From IMG/VR virus record IMGVR_UViG_3300010430_000308, positions 1-32,871 of that record: a stretch of DNA of 32,871 nucleotides; one strand, given 5' to 3'. The stretch is from a virus. Below are positions 1 to 6,144 of the stretch, piece by piece. Position 1 is the stretch's first letter. Every line of letters starts with the position of its first letter. The position numbers were made by a program, and so were the translations under genes. The notes beneath the pieces were generated by a model that ran no database searches, had not been told where the DNA came from, and saw nothing but the letters and a program-made list of their open reading frames with translations.

Positions 1-1
1 A

Positions 2-130
2 TGTCGACCGGGTGTAGAGAGCTTTATAGCGTCTAAAGTGAAGAAAGATCGCTACACACTTTCAGAAATTCTTGAAGAAACAAAAGGTTCTTTTGGTGCT
101 GATCAATTTAGAAAAGTCGTAAGTACTTAA
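2..130 (+). CDS. 3' end of an unknown gene (partial)
   Basis: An open frame runs from the left edge to TAA at 128-130 and gives the last 42 residues of a protein. The tail is Lys/Glu-rich and ends in KVVST. It looks like a genuine C-terminus because the frame stays open to the edge and a well-spaced small gene follows on the same strand. No family is recognised and the start lies outside the window. Confidence 0.5.
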   Translation, partial: CRPGVESFIASKVKKDRYTLSEILEETKGSFGADQFRKVVST

Positions 131-161
131 TAGTAAATAACTGTAAACCAAGAGAAATAAG

Positions 162-335
162 ATGAAAACACAAAACTTAAAACAGATTAAGAAAGCACTG
201 CTGAGATTGCAGCTTGAGCTATTTAATAACGGTCAATATGAACTGTCCGATTTGGCAGGCGAGGCGTTGCAAAACCTTAAGCCGTTGGTTGAAGATAAAT
301 GGCACAAACAACTGAAAGGAAGGAAGATAAAATGA
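162..335 (+). CDS. Small hypothetical protein (57 aa)
   Basis: ATG at 162 opens a 57-codon frame that closes with TGA at 333-335, overlapping the next gene's ATG as ATGA. This coupling is the main support. The protein is helical and basic (start MKTQNLKQIKKALL, end KGRKIK) with no Cys, signal peptide or membrane segment. The upstream AGAGAAATAAG is a weak ribosome site. Function unknown; it belongs to the small-gene early block. Confidence 0.55.
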   Translation: MKTQNLKQIKKALLRLQLELFNNGQYELSDLAGEALQNLKPLVEDKWHKQLKGRKIK

Positions 336-604
336 TTGAAAAAGTGGAATTGAAAAACGCGGGCGCAAAATGGTGGCATACAAAAGATGGCCATTCTACA
401 AATTTAAGCAAAGCAAATTTAGGGCGTTTTTTTTACGCTATGTTGACCCGGGATGTCCAAATAGGTTCAATATGGGTTTTTAATAGAAGATACCCGCAAA
501 GTTCCGTTTATGTTTCTGTTTTTATGACAGAGGAAACTAAAAATGAAATTGAGGCGCAAACTGAATACAGGTTCAGACCACCTCAAAAAGTAAATTTGAA
601 TTAA
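332..604 (+). CDS. Hypothetical protein (90 aa)
   Basis: The start is placed at ATG 332 rather than the in-frame ATG at 299, because GGAAGG sits just upstream and the ATGA overlap links it to the preceding small gene. The protein is soluble-looking, about 90 residues, with aromatic-rich stretches (AKWWHTKDG, SIWVFNRRYP) suggesting a small beta-containing fold. No family is recognised. The next gene follows after 11 bases with its own AAGGAG site. Confidence 0.6.
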   Translation: MIEKVELKNAGAKWWHTKDGHSTNLSKANLGRFFYAMLTRDVQIGSIWVFNRRYPQSSVYVSVFMTEETKNEIEAQTEYRFRPPQKVNLN

Positions 605-615
605 GGAGAAATAAG

Positions 616-849
616 ATGAATATATCCAGTAGCACAAAAGAACTAACGATGAACGATTCTGGCGTGTACGAAGTCAAAATAATAAACCGATATTTCGATG
701 AGCCCAAAGTTACGCGCTTTACTTGCATACACCAAGAAGACGTTAGAACCCTAGCAGCTTGTTACTGCGGACATTATTCCGGTGATGAGATCGAGTGTTT
801 TATAAACGGGAAGAAGGCTGTTTTAGATAGGAACTTTGGTCTGTTATGA
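616..849 (+). CDS. Hypothetical protein (77 aa)
   Basis: AAGGAG at 603-608 precedes ATG 616 with normal spacing. The 77-residue product has two Cys in CIHQEDVRTLAACYCG and an acidic middle, with no recognised domain. Its stop overlaps the ATG of the zinc-finger gene at 846 (ATGA), so the two are probably translated together. An opposite-strand frame across this area is a shadow. Function unknown. Confidence 0.6.
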   Translation: MNISSSTKELTMNDSGVYEVKIINRYFDEPKVTRFTCIHQEDVRTLAACYCGHYSGDEIECFINGKKAVLDRNFGLL

Positions 850-1256
850 AAAAATGTAAGGAAATATATTGCTGCGGGTGCGAAAAAAAGGTCCAGGCGC
901 GACTTACGGACGGGCAGGAAATTTACCCACACAGGAGAGATTTGTATTGTCTGCCGTTTTGGAAGTGTGACGTGTGTAAAAACCACGTTGGATGCCATCA
1001 TAAGACGAAAAATAGAACGCAGCCTTTGGGGTGCATCCCAACAAAGGAGATAAAAAACGCACGGCAACATATCCACCGTATTCTTGACCCCTTGTGGAAG
1101 TCTGGACTTGCTACAAGAAACGAGATATACAAAATAATTTCTGATGAATTCGGCTTTAAATACCACACTGCACAAATAAGAAGTGTAGATGAGGCCCGTA
1201 AAATATACGCATTTATTTTAAAAATGCAGAAACAAGCAGAAATAAATAAGAATTAG
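846..1256 (+). CDS. DUF3268-like zinc-finger protein
   Basis: The 136-residue protein has an N-terminal zinc-ribbon-like region: Cys cluster C9/C10/C12 and a second knuckle C41-x2-C44 followed by C50-H51-H52. It also has the landmarks EIYPHR, LPFWKCD and GCHHKTKNR, then PLGCIPTKEIKNARQ. This arrangement matches the phage zinc-finger-containing family DUF3268. The C-terminal half is helical and rich in Lys, Tyr and Ile, plausibly a nucleic-acid or partner-binding segment. The biochemical role of the family is not established to my knowledge. It starts by ATGA coupling to the gene before it and is followed by a strong inverted repeat. Confidence 0.8.
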   Translation: MKKCKEIYCCGCEKKVQARLTDGQEIYPHRRDLYCLPFWKCDVCKNHVGCHHKTKNRTQPLGCIPTKEIKNARQHIHRILDPLWKSGLATRNEIYKIISDEFGFKYHTAQIRSVDEARKIYAFILKMQKQAEINKN

Positions 1257-1260
1257 CTAA

Positions 1261-1288
1261 ACCATTTTGGTGATGTTAACAAAATGGT
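1261..1288 (+). promoter_or_regulatory. Perfect 9-bp inverted repeat (hairpin) in gene gap
   Basis: ACCATTTTG at 1261-1269 is the exact complement of CAAAATGGT at 1280-1288, with a 10-base loop. It lies in the 51-base gap before the gene at 1308, just upstream of its AAAGGAG site at about 1291-1297. No T-run follows, so it is not a standard intrinsic terminator. It could be an mRNA processing/stability hairpin, a translational control element or an operator. Confidence 0.45.
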
Positions 1289-1307
1289 CTGAAAGGAGCA
1301 CTGACCC

Positions 1308-1556
1308 ATGAAAAAAGTACACTTTAAAGGCGATGGTGGGGATTTTATGATCTTTGATCTTGATAAGCACGGTCATGTTGTAGAGGTCCAGCCCACGCAA
1401 TACCGGGCATGGCTTGGAACTAAAGTTTTTAACCATAAAGGGCTAGTTGTTGGGGAGAGTGCGTACATGAGCTTTGAGGCCCCTAAAGGGACTTTTTGTA
1501 ATTCACAAATATCAATGAAAATTGAAAGGATCGAAGAGGATGAATATAACTTATAG
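1308..1556 (+). CDS. Hypothetical protein (82 aa)
   Basis: ATG 1308 has AAAGGAG about 11 bases upstream. The 82-residue product is predicted beta-rich (alternating hydrophobic strands, FKGDGGDFMIFDLDKHGHVVEV near the N-terminus in outline) and ends in an acidic tail EEDEYNL. No family is recognised. It follows the 1261-1288 hairpin directly, so that structure lies in its leader. It overlaps the start of the next gene by 17 bases. Confidence 0.6.
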   Translation: MKKVHFKGDGGDFMIFDLDKHGHVVEVQPTQYRAWLGTKVFNHKGLVVGESAYMSFEAPKGTFCNSQISMKIERIEEDEYNL

Positions 1557-1800
1557 AGGTGATCGCAGGTTTGCTTACTTGGTGTTGTTATTGCCCTTAA
1601 TTCTTGTCATGAAAATCGTTATTGAGGATAGTCAGGAAAAGCCAAGGCACGGAATCCCTATACCAGCGCACAAACCATATGCCCCATTAAGCGAGCACCG
1701 TATAAATGACTGCAAAGATCGTATTGCATACAACGAATATCAGCGTAAACAGGGGAGTGTTCAACGTCTTCCTGTAAGCGCGGATTGCGACAGAATTTAA
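1540..1800 (+). CDS. Small single-pass membrane protein
   Basis: ATG 1540 is preferred over an in-frame TTG at 1522, because GAAGAGG precedes the ATG and the TTG lacks a clear site. The 86-residue protein has a basic N-terminus, one hydrophobic helix (AYLVLLLPLILVMKIVI, about residues 12-28) and a soluble Cys-containing C-terminal region. It is most likely an inner-membrane protein with a periplasmic tail, or a secreted one if the helix is a signal. No family is recognised. Confidence 0.6.
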   Translation: MNITYRGDRRFAYLVLLLPLILVMKIVIEDSQEKPRHGIPIPAHKPYAPLSEHRINDCKDRIAYNEYQRKQGSVQRLPVSADCDRI

Positions 1801-1819
1801 CCTCAATAAGGAGAATATC

Positions 1820-1963
1820 ATGCTGAAAATTCAAGGCTACGAAATCAAAGACGGGCATCTCGAGCTTAAGGCTCAGAACATCACACAGATAAAAATTCCC
1901 CTATGGATGGTTCACAAGATTATGCAGAAAATATTTGATGTGGAGTTACGAAACAATGACTGA
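1820..1963 (+). CDS. Small hypothetical protein (47 aa)
   Basis: AAGGAG at 1808-1813 precedes ATG 1820. The 47-codon frame ends with TGA at 1961-1963, inside the start of the nuclease gene (ATG 1956), an 8-base overlap typical of this block. The product begins MLKIQGYEIKDGHLELKAQ and ends in an acidic segment. No domain is recognised. The ribosome site and the overlap support it as real. Confidence 0.6.
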   Translation: MLKIQGYEIKDGHLELKAQNITQIKIPLWMVHKIMQKIFDVELRNND

Positions 1964-2345
1964 CCCATTGATATTCCCAGATAATAAAGACTTCCCTTGG
2001 AAAGAGGAGCACCTCCAGAGGCATATATGCGATTGGTTACGCGTTCAACGTGATCAGGGTAAGCTTTCATACGATGTGGGTATGGAAGGGATAAAGCTCA
2101 GCATCGGCGTTGCCGTTAAGGCAAAGAAGAACGGAATGAATAAAGGGGTACCGGATTTAAAAATTAAGCTTGATGGCGGTGCTCTTGTGCATATTGAGCT
2201 AAAACTTGGAAAGAAGAAAGTCAGCGAATCCCAAGCCATAGAGCACGATCTCTTGCGTTCTCTGGGGCATACTGTCCACGTCGTACGCGGCGACACCCCA
2301 CAAGAGGCTTTGGAAAAAGTCATCGCGATTCTTGATTTGAAATAA
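1956..2345 (+). CDS. VRR-NUC domain nuclease
   Basis: The 129-residue protein carries a compact PD-(D/E)xK nuclease core. GVPD with Asp67 comes first, then IELK with Glu81 and Lys83, then SESQ with Gln93, and the closing strand LGHTVHVVRG. Glu17 in WKEEHLQ may be the first acidic residue of the fold. The spacing fits stand-alone phage VRR-NUC enzymes, which cut structured or branched DNA. A role in replication or recombination intermediates is inferred. ATG 1956 is chosen over ATG 1935 because TGGAG lies at a better distance and the overlap with the preceding gene is shorter. Confidence 0.85.
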   Translation: MTDPLIFPDNKDFPWKEEHLQRHICDWLRVQRDQGKLSYDVGMEGIKLSIGVAVKAKKNGMNKGVPDLKIKLDGGALVHIELKLGKKKVSESQAIEHDLLRSLGHTVHVVRGDTPQEALEKVIAILDLK

Positions 2346-2359
2346 ATTTAAAAAAGGGG

Positions 2360-2395
2360 TTGCATCCGTCTTATATAGGAGTATGTTAGTAACAT
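2360..2395 (+). promoter_or_regulatory. Promoter-like sequence with overlapping palindromic operator
   Basis: TTGCAT at 2360-2365 and TATGTT at 2382-2387 form a sigma70-like pair with 16-base spacing. The -10 overlaps a 13-base palindrome, ATGTTA-G-TAACAT, at 2383-2395. The site lies in a 78-base gene gap before the gene at 2424. A repressor binding here would block the promoter. I found no second copy, so the operator reading is inference. Confidence 0.4.
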
Positions 2396-2423
2396 GCTTA
2401 GAGCACAATGGAGGGTTGTTGCA

Positions 2424-2693
2424 ATGAAAAAGTCGAGAAAATTAGAGCACTTAAAAAGAGAGCACTACGAAGAAATCATTAACCTTAAGGACGGGGCCGA
2501 TATCATGGGCTGGCTGAATGCGCGTATATGTCGCGAAATCGAAGCTACGGAACCCGGATTCATCGAAATTGTAGACGCTCAAGGAGAATATGACGGAGTA
2601 GGGAAATTGCCTTATTTCGGTGCGATTGCTACCAAAGCGGTCCTTCATTTTGCTGAGCGCAGATTAAAGGCAATGAAGCAAGTAAAAATATAA
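2424..2693 (+). CDS. Hypothetical protein (89 aa)
   Basis: The start is placed at ATG 2424, which has GGAGG at about 2410-2414. The upstream ATG at 2394 lies in the operator palindrome and lacks a ribosome site at the right distance. The product is charged and mostly helical (KKSRKLEHLKREHYEEI), with Cys in ARICREIE and a basic end LKAMKQVKI. No family is recognised. It may be the first gene of a transcript from the promoter-like site just before it. Confidence 0.6.
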   Translation: MKKSRKLEHLKREHYEEIINLKDGADIMGWLNARICREIEATEPGFIEIVDAQGEYDGVGKLPYFGAIATKAVLHFAERRLKAMKQVKI

Positions 2694-2730
2694 ATAAATA
2701 TAAATAAATATTAATAAATATAAATAAAGG
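2691..2730 (+). repeat. AT-rich 10-bp tandem repeat, four units
   Basis: TAAATAAATA occurs at 2691-2700 and 2701-2710. A one-base variant follows at 2711-2720 (TTAATAAATA), then TAAATAAAGG at 2721-2730. The array begins at the stop of the preceding gene and runs into the GGAGG ribosome site of the Ntn hydrolase gene. Its period is close to one DNA helical turn. It may be a slippage product, an AT-rich leader that keeps the ribosome site unstructured, or an upstream element. Confidence 0.7.
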
Positions 2731-2746
2731 AGGAGTTTAAAATAAC

Positions 2747-3319
2747 ATGACCTGTATAGTTGGAATTGTGGATGATAGCACTGTGCATATCGGATGCGAC
2801 AGTATGAGCGGTTACGAAAATAATTGTACTTTTCATCCGAGAAAAAAAATATTCAAAAAAGACGATATGTTTTTATTCGGTATCTGCGGCAGTTACGCTG
2901 TTGCGGATGTGATTGAACATTTATTTTATCCGCCTAAATTACCCGAAAACCAAAACGCTGCTGTTTATATGAGGGTAAAGTTTATTCCTGAGCTCAGGCG
3001 CTGTTTAGAGGATTATGGAGTAGTAAAACATAATGAAGGTTCAAAAATATTCCCCGCGTCCTTTCTTATCGGTTTTGACGGCGTGTTGTTTTTAGTCCAA
3101 AATGATTTCTCAGTTCTTGAAATTACAGAAAGTGGCGGCGCAGTGGGTTCTGGTGAAGTATCGGCCAATGCTGTTTTGTTCGACTATCACAAACACCGCC
3201 CGGAATCTGTTAAAGCTACAGATAAGCTTAAGGCCGCACTAGAGGCTTCTGGCTATTGTGTTTTGGATGTTGGTGGTGATTTACACTTCGACAGCGTGAC
3301 AAAAATTTCATGTAAATAA
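2747..3319 (+). CDS. HslV/proteasome-like Ntn hydrolase
   Basis: The protein starts MTCIVGIVDD. Removing Met would expose Thr, the nucleophile of 20S-beta/HslV peptidases. In mature numbering Thr1, Asp17 (HIGCDS) and Lys33 (HPRKKIF) fall exactly at the family's catalytic positions. GAVGSGEVSANA further on matches the conserved Gly-Ser-Gly turn. The length of 190 residues is close to HslV. No HslU-like or other ATPase is visible here, so it may act alone, use a host unfoldase, or process a small phage substrate such as a scaffold; all of these are inference. GGAGG at 2729-2733 is rather distant from the ATG, but Thr at position 2 fixes the start. Confidence 0.85.
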   Translation: MTCIVGIVDDSTVHIGCDSMSGYENNCTFHPRKKIFKKDDMFLFGICGSYAVADVIEHLFYPPKLPENQNAAVYMRVKFIPELRRCLEDYGVVKHNEGSKIFPASFLIGFDGVLFLVQNDFSVLEITESGGAVGSGEVSANAVLFDYHKHRPESVKATDKLKAALEASGYCVLDVGGDLHFDSVTKISCK

Positions 3320-3351
3320 ATATTAATCAACCAAAGAAGGAGACTACGAAA

Positions 3352-3684
3352 ATGTTTGTAACGAGAAAGAAATATGACGCTCTTAGAGAGAAGCTGGAGG
3401 ACCGGATCGAAAAACATGTTTCTGATTTCGCTTATACGTCAAATATTCTAAATAAGCGATCTCATGACTTAACCCTTGCCAATGGTCAATTGAAATTCAA
3501 TTTGGCTGAGCTTGAAAGGGTGAAGAAGGCTAAGGGAATATCTGATAAGCGTGTCGCAGGGATGACCTCTCAAAGGAAAGCGTTGCAGGAGAAAATCCTG
3601 AAGCTGGAAAGCATTTCTGATCTCAAGAAACTGCAGAAACAAATCAAGGCTTCAATGCCCCATATGACAAAAAGGAAGAAATAA
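3352..3684 (+). CDS. Coiled-coil hypothetical protein
   Basis: AAGGAGA precedes ATG 3352. The 110-residue product is almost entirely charged helix with heptad-like Leu spacing (LREKLEDRIEKH, LKKLQKQIKAS) and a basic C-terminus, MTKRKK. It abuts the GapR gene with no gap (stop 3682-3684, ATG 3685), so the two are likely co-translated. A DNA- or partner-binding coiled coil is plausible, but no family is recognised. Confidence 0.6.
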   Translation: MFVTRKKYDALREKLEDRIEKHVSDFAYTSNILNKRSHDLTLANGQLKFNLAELERVKKAKGISDKRVAGMTSQRKALQEKILKLESISDLKKLQKQIKASMPHMTKRKK

Positions 3685-3945
3685 ATGACACAAGATAACG
3701 CAACAAAACAGCGTGTAAAATCATTTGTAGAACGCATCGAGCGTCTCGAGGCTGAAAAGCTTGAACTCTCAGAGGATATCAAGGAATTGTATTCCGAAGC
3801 CAAGGGAACCGGATTTGACGTCAAGGCTTTGAAGCGGATAGTTAAGCTGAGGGCGTCTGATAAGAATAAGTTGCAGGAGGAAGCGGCTATCTTGCAGCTG
3901 TACGCAGAGGCAATTGATATGCCGTTATTCGGGTTGTTGGTTTAA
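3685..3945 (+). CDS. gapR: GapR family (DUF2312) DNA-binding protein
   Basis: The 86-residue protein matches the DUF2312/GapR pattern nearly end to end: FVERIERLEAEK (residues 14-25), then IKELYSEAKGTGFDVKALKR (32-51), then IVKLR and LQLYAEAIDMPL. GapR is a nucleoid-associated protein of alphaproteobacteria that encircles overtwisted AT-rich DNA and helps replication and segregation. The length is close to host GapR. A phage copy could handle supercoils during phage replication or act on the host nucleoid. Family assignment is strong and the phage role is inferred. Confidence 0.9.
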   Translation: MTQDNATKQRVKSFVERIERLEAEKLELSEDIKELYSEAKGTGFDVKALKRIVKLRASDKNKLQEEAAILQLYAEAIDMPLFGLLV

Positions 3946-3978
3946 GAGTTGTTAATAAATCTACAAAGGAGAAGTAAA

Positions 3979-4419
3979 ATGACTGCAAGATTATTCCAAA
4001 ACCCGGATGGTGCGAGTGCTTCAGCACGCGCTGTTCTGGCTTATCTGTCTGGATATGAAAGAATAGAAAAAAGCTGGTGTCGCGATGTCAATATGTCTTT
4101 AGCAGAACCTTCGGTCGCACGTTGGGAAAATTGCCGAGAACAAGGTTATGTTGTGTATATGCGGGACTATACCTATACAAAGCAAATCAATATAGCGTTC
4201 TTTGGGCATCGCAACAGCACTAATCTGTGTTGTGTCGTTTTCGAAGGAAATACAATTAATTCGCCTACGATAAACGATGTGCACGTAACACACCCGTACT
4301 GGATCAAAGGTGAAGCTGATTATACTGTGGAGTATGAGGGCGCGGAAGAGATGGCAAGTTTCATATTTCAAAAATTAAAAAAGTTTTGGGTAGAAAATAA
4401 CACAGGAGAAATGAAATGA
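3979..4419 (+). CDS. Hypothetical protein (146 aa)
   Basis: ATG 3979 follows AAAGGAG and is preferred over an in-frame TTG at 3949. The product has three Cys in its central part, many aromatic residues (YVVYMRDYTYTKQ) and a helical, Lys-rich end, with no recognised family. An acidic segment, EYEGAEEMA, lies near the C-terminus. It overlaps the next gene through ATGA at 4416-4419. Confidence 0.6.
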   Translation: MTARLFQNPDGASASARAVLAYLSGYERIEKSWCRDVNMSLAEPSVARWENCREQGYVVYMRDYTYTKQINIAFFGHRNSTNLCCVVFEGNTINSPTINDVHVTHPYWIKGEADYTVEYEGAEEMASFIFQKLKKFWVENNTGEMK

Positions 4420-4484
4420 TTGATAAACTAAAAGAAGAAATTGAAGACAAAAAGGCTGAGCTAAAGGCACTGGAGGGTGAGTTG
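4416..4484 (+). repeat. Direct repeat, copy 1 (coding)
   Basis: This 69-base stretch encodes the coiled-coil start of the gene and is repeated in frame at 4707-4775, 291 bases (97 codons) later. The first 26 bases of the two copies are identical, and most later differences are synonymous or conservative. This points to a fairly recent tandem duplication. Confidence 0.75.
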
Positions 4485-5192
4485 CTGTGCATACAGTCCG
4501 AAGAATACATAAGAATATTTGGTGTCAGCCTGAAATTTGGCGACACGCCATCAACCCCTGAAAAAGAAGCGATTCGTGAGGCTTTTATAAAAGGCAAAAT
4601 AGATAAATATGAATTCGTTGATCGTTCAGAGAAGTATATTAAAGATCGTGGCTTAGCGAAAGCCGCAGGTCCGTATCCTTATCTAAAGGAAGTGATTGGA
4701 AAGAAAATGATTGATAAACTAAAAGAAGAAATCGAAAACAAAAAGGCTGAGTTGCAGGCCTTAGAGGCTGAGCTGAATAATGAGCTTGAGGCCTCGAAAA
4801 ATGCACGGTGGCCTAAGAAAGGCGATCTTTGTTATGGTGTAACGGAATACGGCAATGGCCTAAGCTTAGACCATGCATCGGACTTACCCCCGCTTGATCC
4901 AGTATTTAAAACAGAGGAACGCGCAGAATTATACCTTAAAATTGTGCGCCGTGTTCAAGAGCTTATCGGTGATTGGAAAGCTGACTGGGGCGATGGAGAT
5001 CAGGCAAAATGGTATATCGGGTTTTTCCATGGAATCCTTGAGGACGGTTCCTCTAACTATATTGCTATGATAGAAGCCTCGGGCCTTAAAGCCCAAGGTG
5101 TCACCTATATGACCGAGGAAGCCGCACAAGCGCTTATCAAAGAATTTGGCGATGATCTTAAAATCTGGATAAATGGCGGGGACGCGACATGA
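4416..5192 (+). CDS. Two-module protein with duplicated coiled-coil start
   Basis: The first 23 residues (MIDKLKEEIEDKKAELKALE and on) recur almost unchanged at residues 98-120, with an ATG at the same place (4707). The gene therefore looks like two related genes fused in frame, each starting with a coiled coil. The second module ends in a soluble region (residues about 130-258) with ERAELYLKIVRRVQELIGDW and DGDQAKWYIGF, a small domain pattern seen in many phage hypothetical proteins. Function unknown. GGAAAG before ATG 4707 could allow a separate 161-residue product. Coupled by ATGA at both ends. Confidence 0.65.
   Translation: MIDKLKEEIEDKKAELKALEGELLCIQSEEYIRIFGVSLKFGDTPSTPEKEAIREAFIKGKIDKYEFVDRSEKYIKDRGLAKAAGPYPYLKEVIGKKMIDKLKEEIENKKAELQALEAELNNELEASKNARWPKKGDLCYGVTEYGNGLSLDHASDLPPLDPVFKTEERAELYLKIVRRVQELIGDWKADWGDGDQAKWYIGFFHGILEDGSSNYIAMIEASGLKAQGVTYMTEEAAQALIKEFGDDLKIWINGGDAT
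4707..4775 (+). repeat. Direct repeat, copy 2 (coding)
   Basis: Second copy of the 4416-4484 segment. It retains an ATG at its first codon preceded by GGAAAG, so it may be the original start of the downstream module. Confidence 0.75.
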
Positions 5193-5497
5193 ACGAAAAA
5201 ATGAGACAGATAGATAGGGCGCGTGAGGAACTGATTTTTATATGCGGCCTTTACAATTTAAATTATAAGGAAATCATCTCAGAGGTGACTTACCCAAAGT
5301 CTGACCGGAGATTCGCAAAAATAGTCGAGGCCAGAAAGAGGATTGCTTGGAGGTTAAAATTTCTTGGGTTTTCATATCCTGTGATCGGAAACGTTTTAAA
5401 CAAAGATCACTCTACAATTATTTATTATTTAAATGATCTTGAAAAAAGGGACGCCAGCCTCAAGAAGGACAGATTAGGCGGTAAGTTATTGGATTAA
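5189..5497 (+). CDS. DnaA domain IV-like DNA-binding protein
   Basis: The 102-residue protein resembles only the C-terminal DNA-binding domain of the initiator DnaA. It has an entry helix, then EARKRIAWRL (residues 47-56), a turn and helix PVIGNVLNKDH, and KDHSTII (72-78), which matches the DnaA signature that reads DnaA boxes. The AAA+ ATPase and oligomerisation domains are absent. It could bind DnaA-box-like sites at a phage origin or compete with host DnaA; both are inference. It begins with an ATGA overlap and ends just before a promoter-like site. Confidence 0.8.
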   Translation: MNEKMRQIDRAREELIFICGLYNLNYKEIISEVTYPKSDRRFAKIVEARKRIAWRLKFLGFSYPVIGNVLNKDHSTIIYYLNDLEKRDASLKKDRLGGKLLD

Positions 5498-5517
5498 TAT
5501 TTGTTTTTGTGTATAAT
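5489..5517 (+). promoter_or_regulatory. Promoter-like site before membrane protein
   Basis: TTGGAT (5489-5494) and a perfect TATAAT (5512-5517) are separated by 17 bases. The -10 sits in TTTTTGTGTATAAT, similar to sites at 6121-6133 and 6285-6296. The site lies across the end of the DnaA-like gene and a 48-base gap, 29 bases before ATG 5546. Confidence 0.55.
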
Positions 5518-5545
5518 GGCGAAAACATGAGGGGGTTTATTAGAT

Positions 5546-6100
5546 ATGTTTTTATCAATCTTGTATAAATCATTTTTGACAGTCTTGGGAGCGGTTATGT
5601 TCCGAATACGCGGGGGACTAGCCCCGGCTTTACCGAGGCCCTTCGATCAATTGCTTTTCGCATTACCATTCGGCGCAATAGTTTTCAAGGCCAGTGATAG
5701 AAATGTATGGTGGTTTTTGGGTGTAATGTCCATAACCACACTCGCATTAACAACGGGGCACGGGCAATACTTCAACCTTGGGCGTATAACCCATGAGGGG
5801 AGCCCCGAGACGCTCGATTTTATTGTGCAGTTGTTTTTTGGGAAAGACCCGGGAGACAGCTTTTGGAGAGATGCCTTTGGGTTAGCATTAACTGGCCTAA
5901 TTGTAACGCTGCCCTGTGGGATCGCGCTATCTATACTCAAGCACCCGTGGGTAGGCTCAATCATCGCCATAAGCGGAACACTCAAGGCTCTGGCGTATTA
6001 TATTTCTTGGGAAATGGGGTATAATACCGAATTAGGGGAATATCTAACGGGCGCATTCCTTTGGTTACCAGTCATATTGCTTTGGAATAAGATTAAATAA
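5546..6100 (+). CDS. Polytopic membrane protein
   Basis: The 184-residue protein has several hydrophobic segments: residues about 1-17, 34-50 and 54-70, then about 110-130, 132-148 and 165-180. A conserved-looking loop, TTGHGQYFNLGR, links the halves. A GAGGGGG site precedes ATG 5546. Similar multi-helix proteins occur in phages next to terminase genes without a known role. It could be a holin-like or host-envelope protein, but it is far from the lysis cassette, so I do not call it a holin. A promoter-like site sits directly upstream. Confidence 0.7.
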   Translation: MFLSILYKSFLTVLGAVMFRIRGGLAPALPRPFDQLLFALPFGAIVFKASDRNVWWFLGVMSITTLALTTGHGQYFNLGRITHEGSPETLDFIVQLFFGKDPGDSFWRDAFGLALTGLIVTLPCGIALSILKHPWVGSIIAISGTLKALAYYISWEMGYNTELGEYLTGAFLWLPVILLWNKIK

Positions 6101-6107
6101 TCTCTAA

Positions 6108-6133
6108 TTGACTTATTGTTGTTTTTGTATAAA
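6108..6133 (+). promoter_or_regulatory. Weak promoter-like site before GcrA-like gene
   Basis: TTGACT (6108-6113) and TATAAA (6128-6133) lie in the 44-base gap before ATG 6145. The 14-base spacing is short for sigma70. The stretch TTGTTTTTGTATAA closely matches the one around 5500-5516, which is the main reason to list it. Confidence 0.35.
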
Positions 6134-6144
6134 TTCATTTAACT

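Noticed and set aside
774-1175. Opposite-strand frame over the zinc-finger gene
   Set aside because: The + strand protein has a recognised Cys pattern and coupling, while the - strand frame has neither a ribosome site nor a domain.
5546-6100. Holin call for the polytopic membrane protein
   Set aside because: It is far from the lysis cassette, larger than usual holins, and a better two-helix holin lies next to the endolysin.
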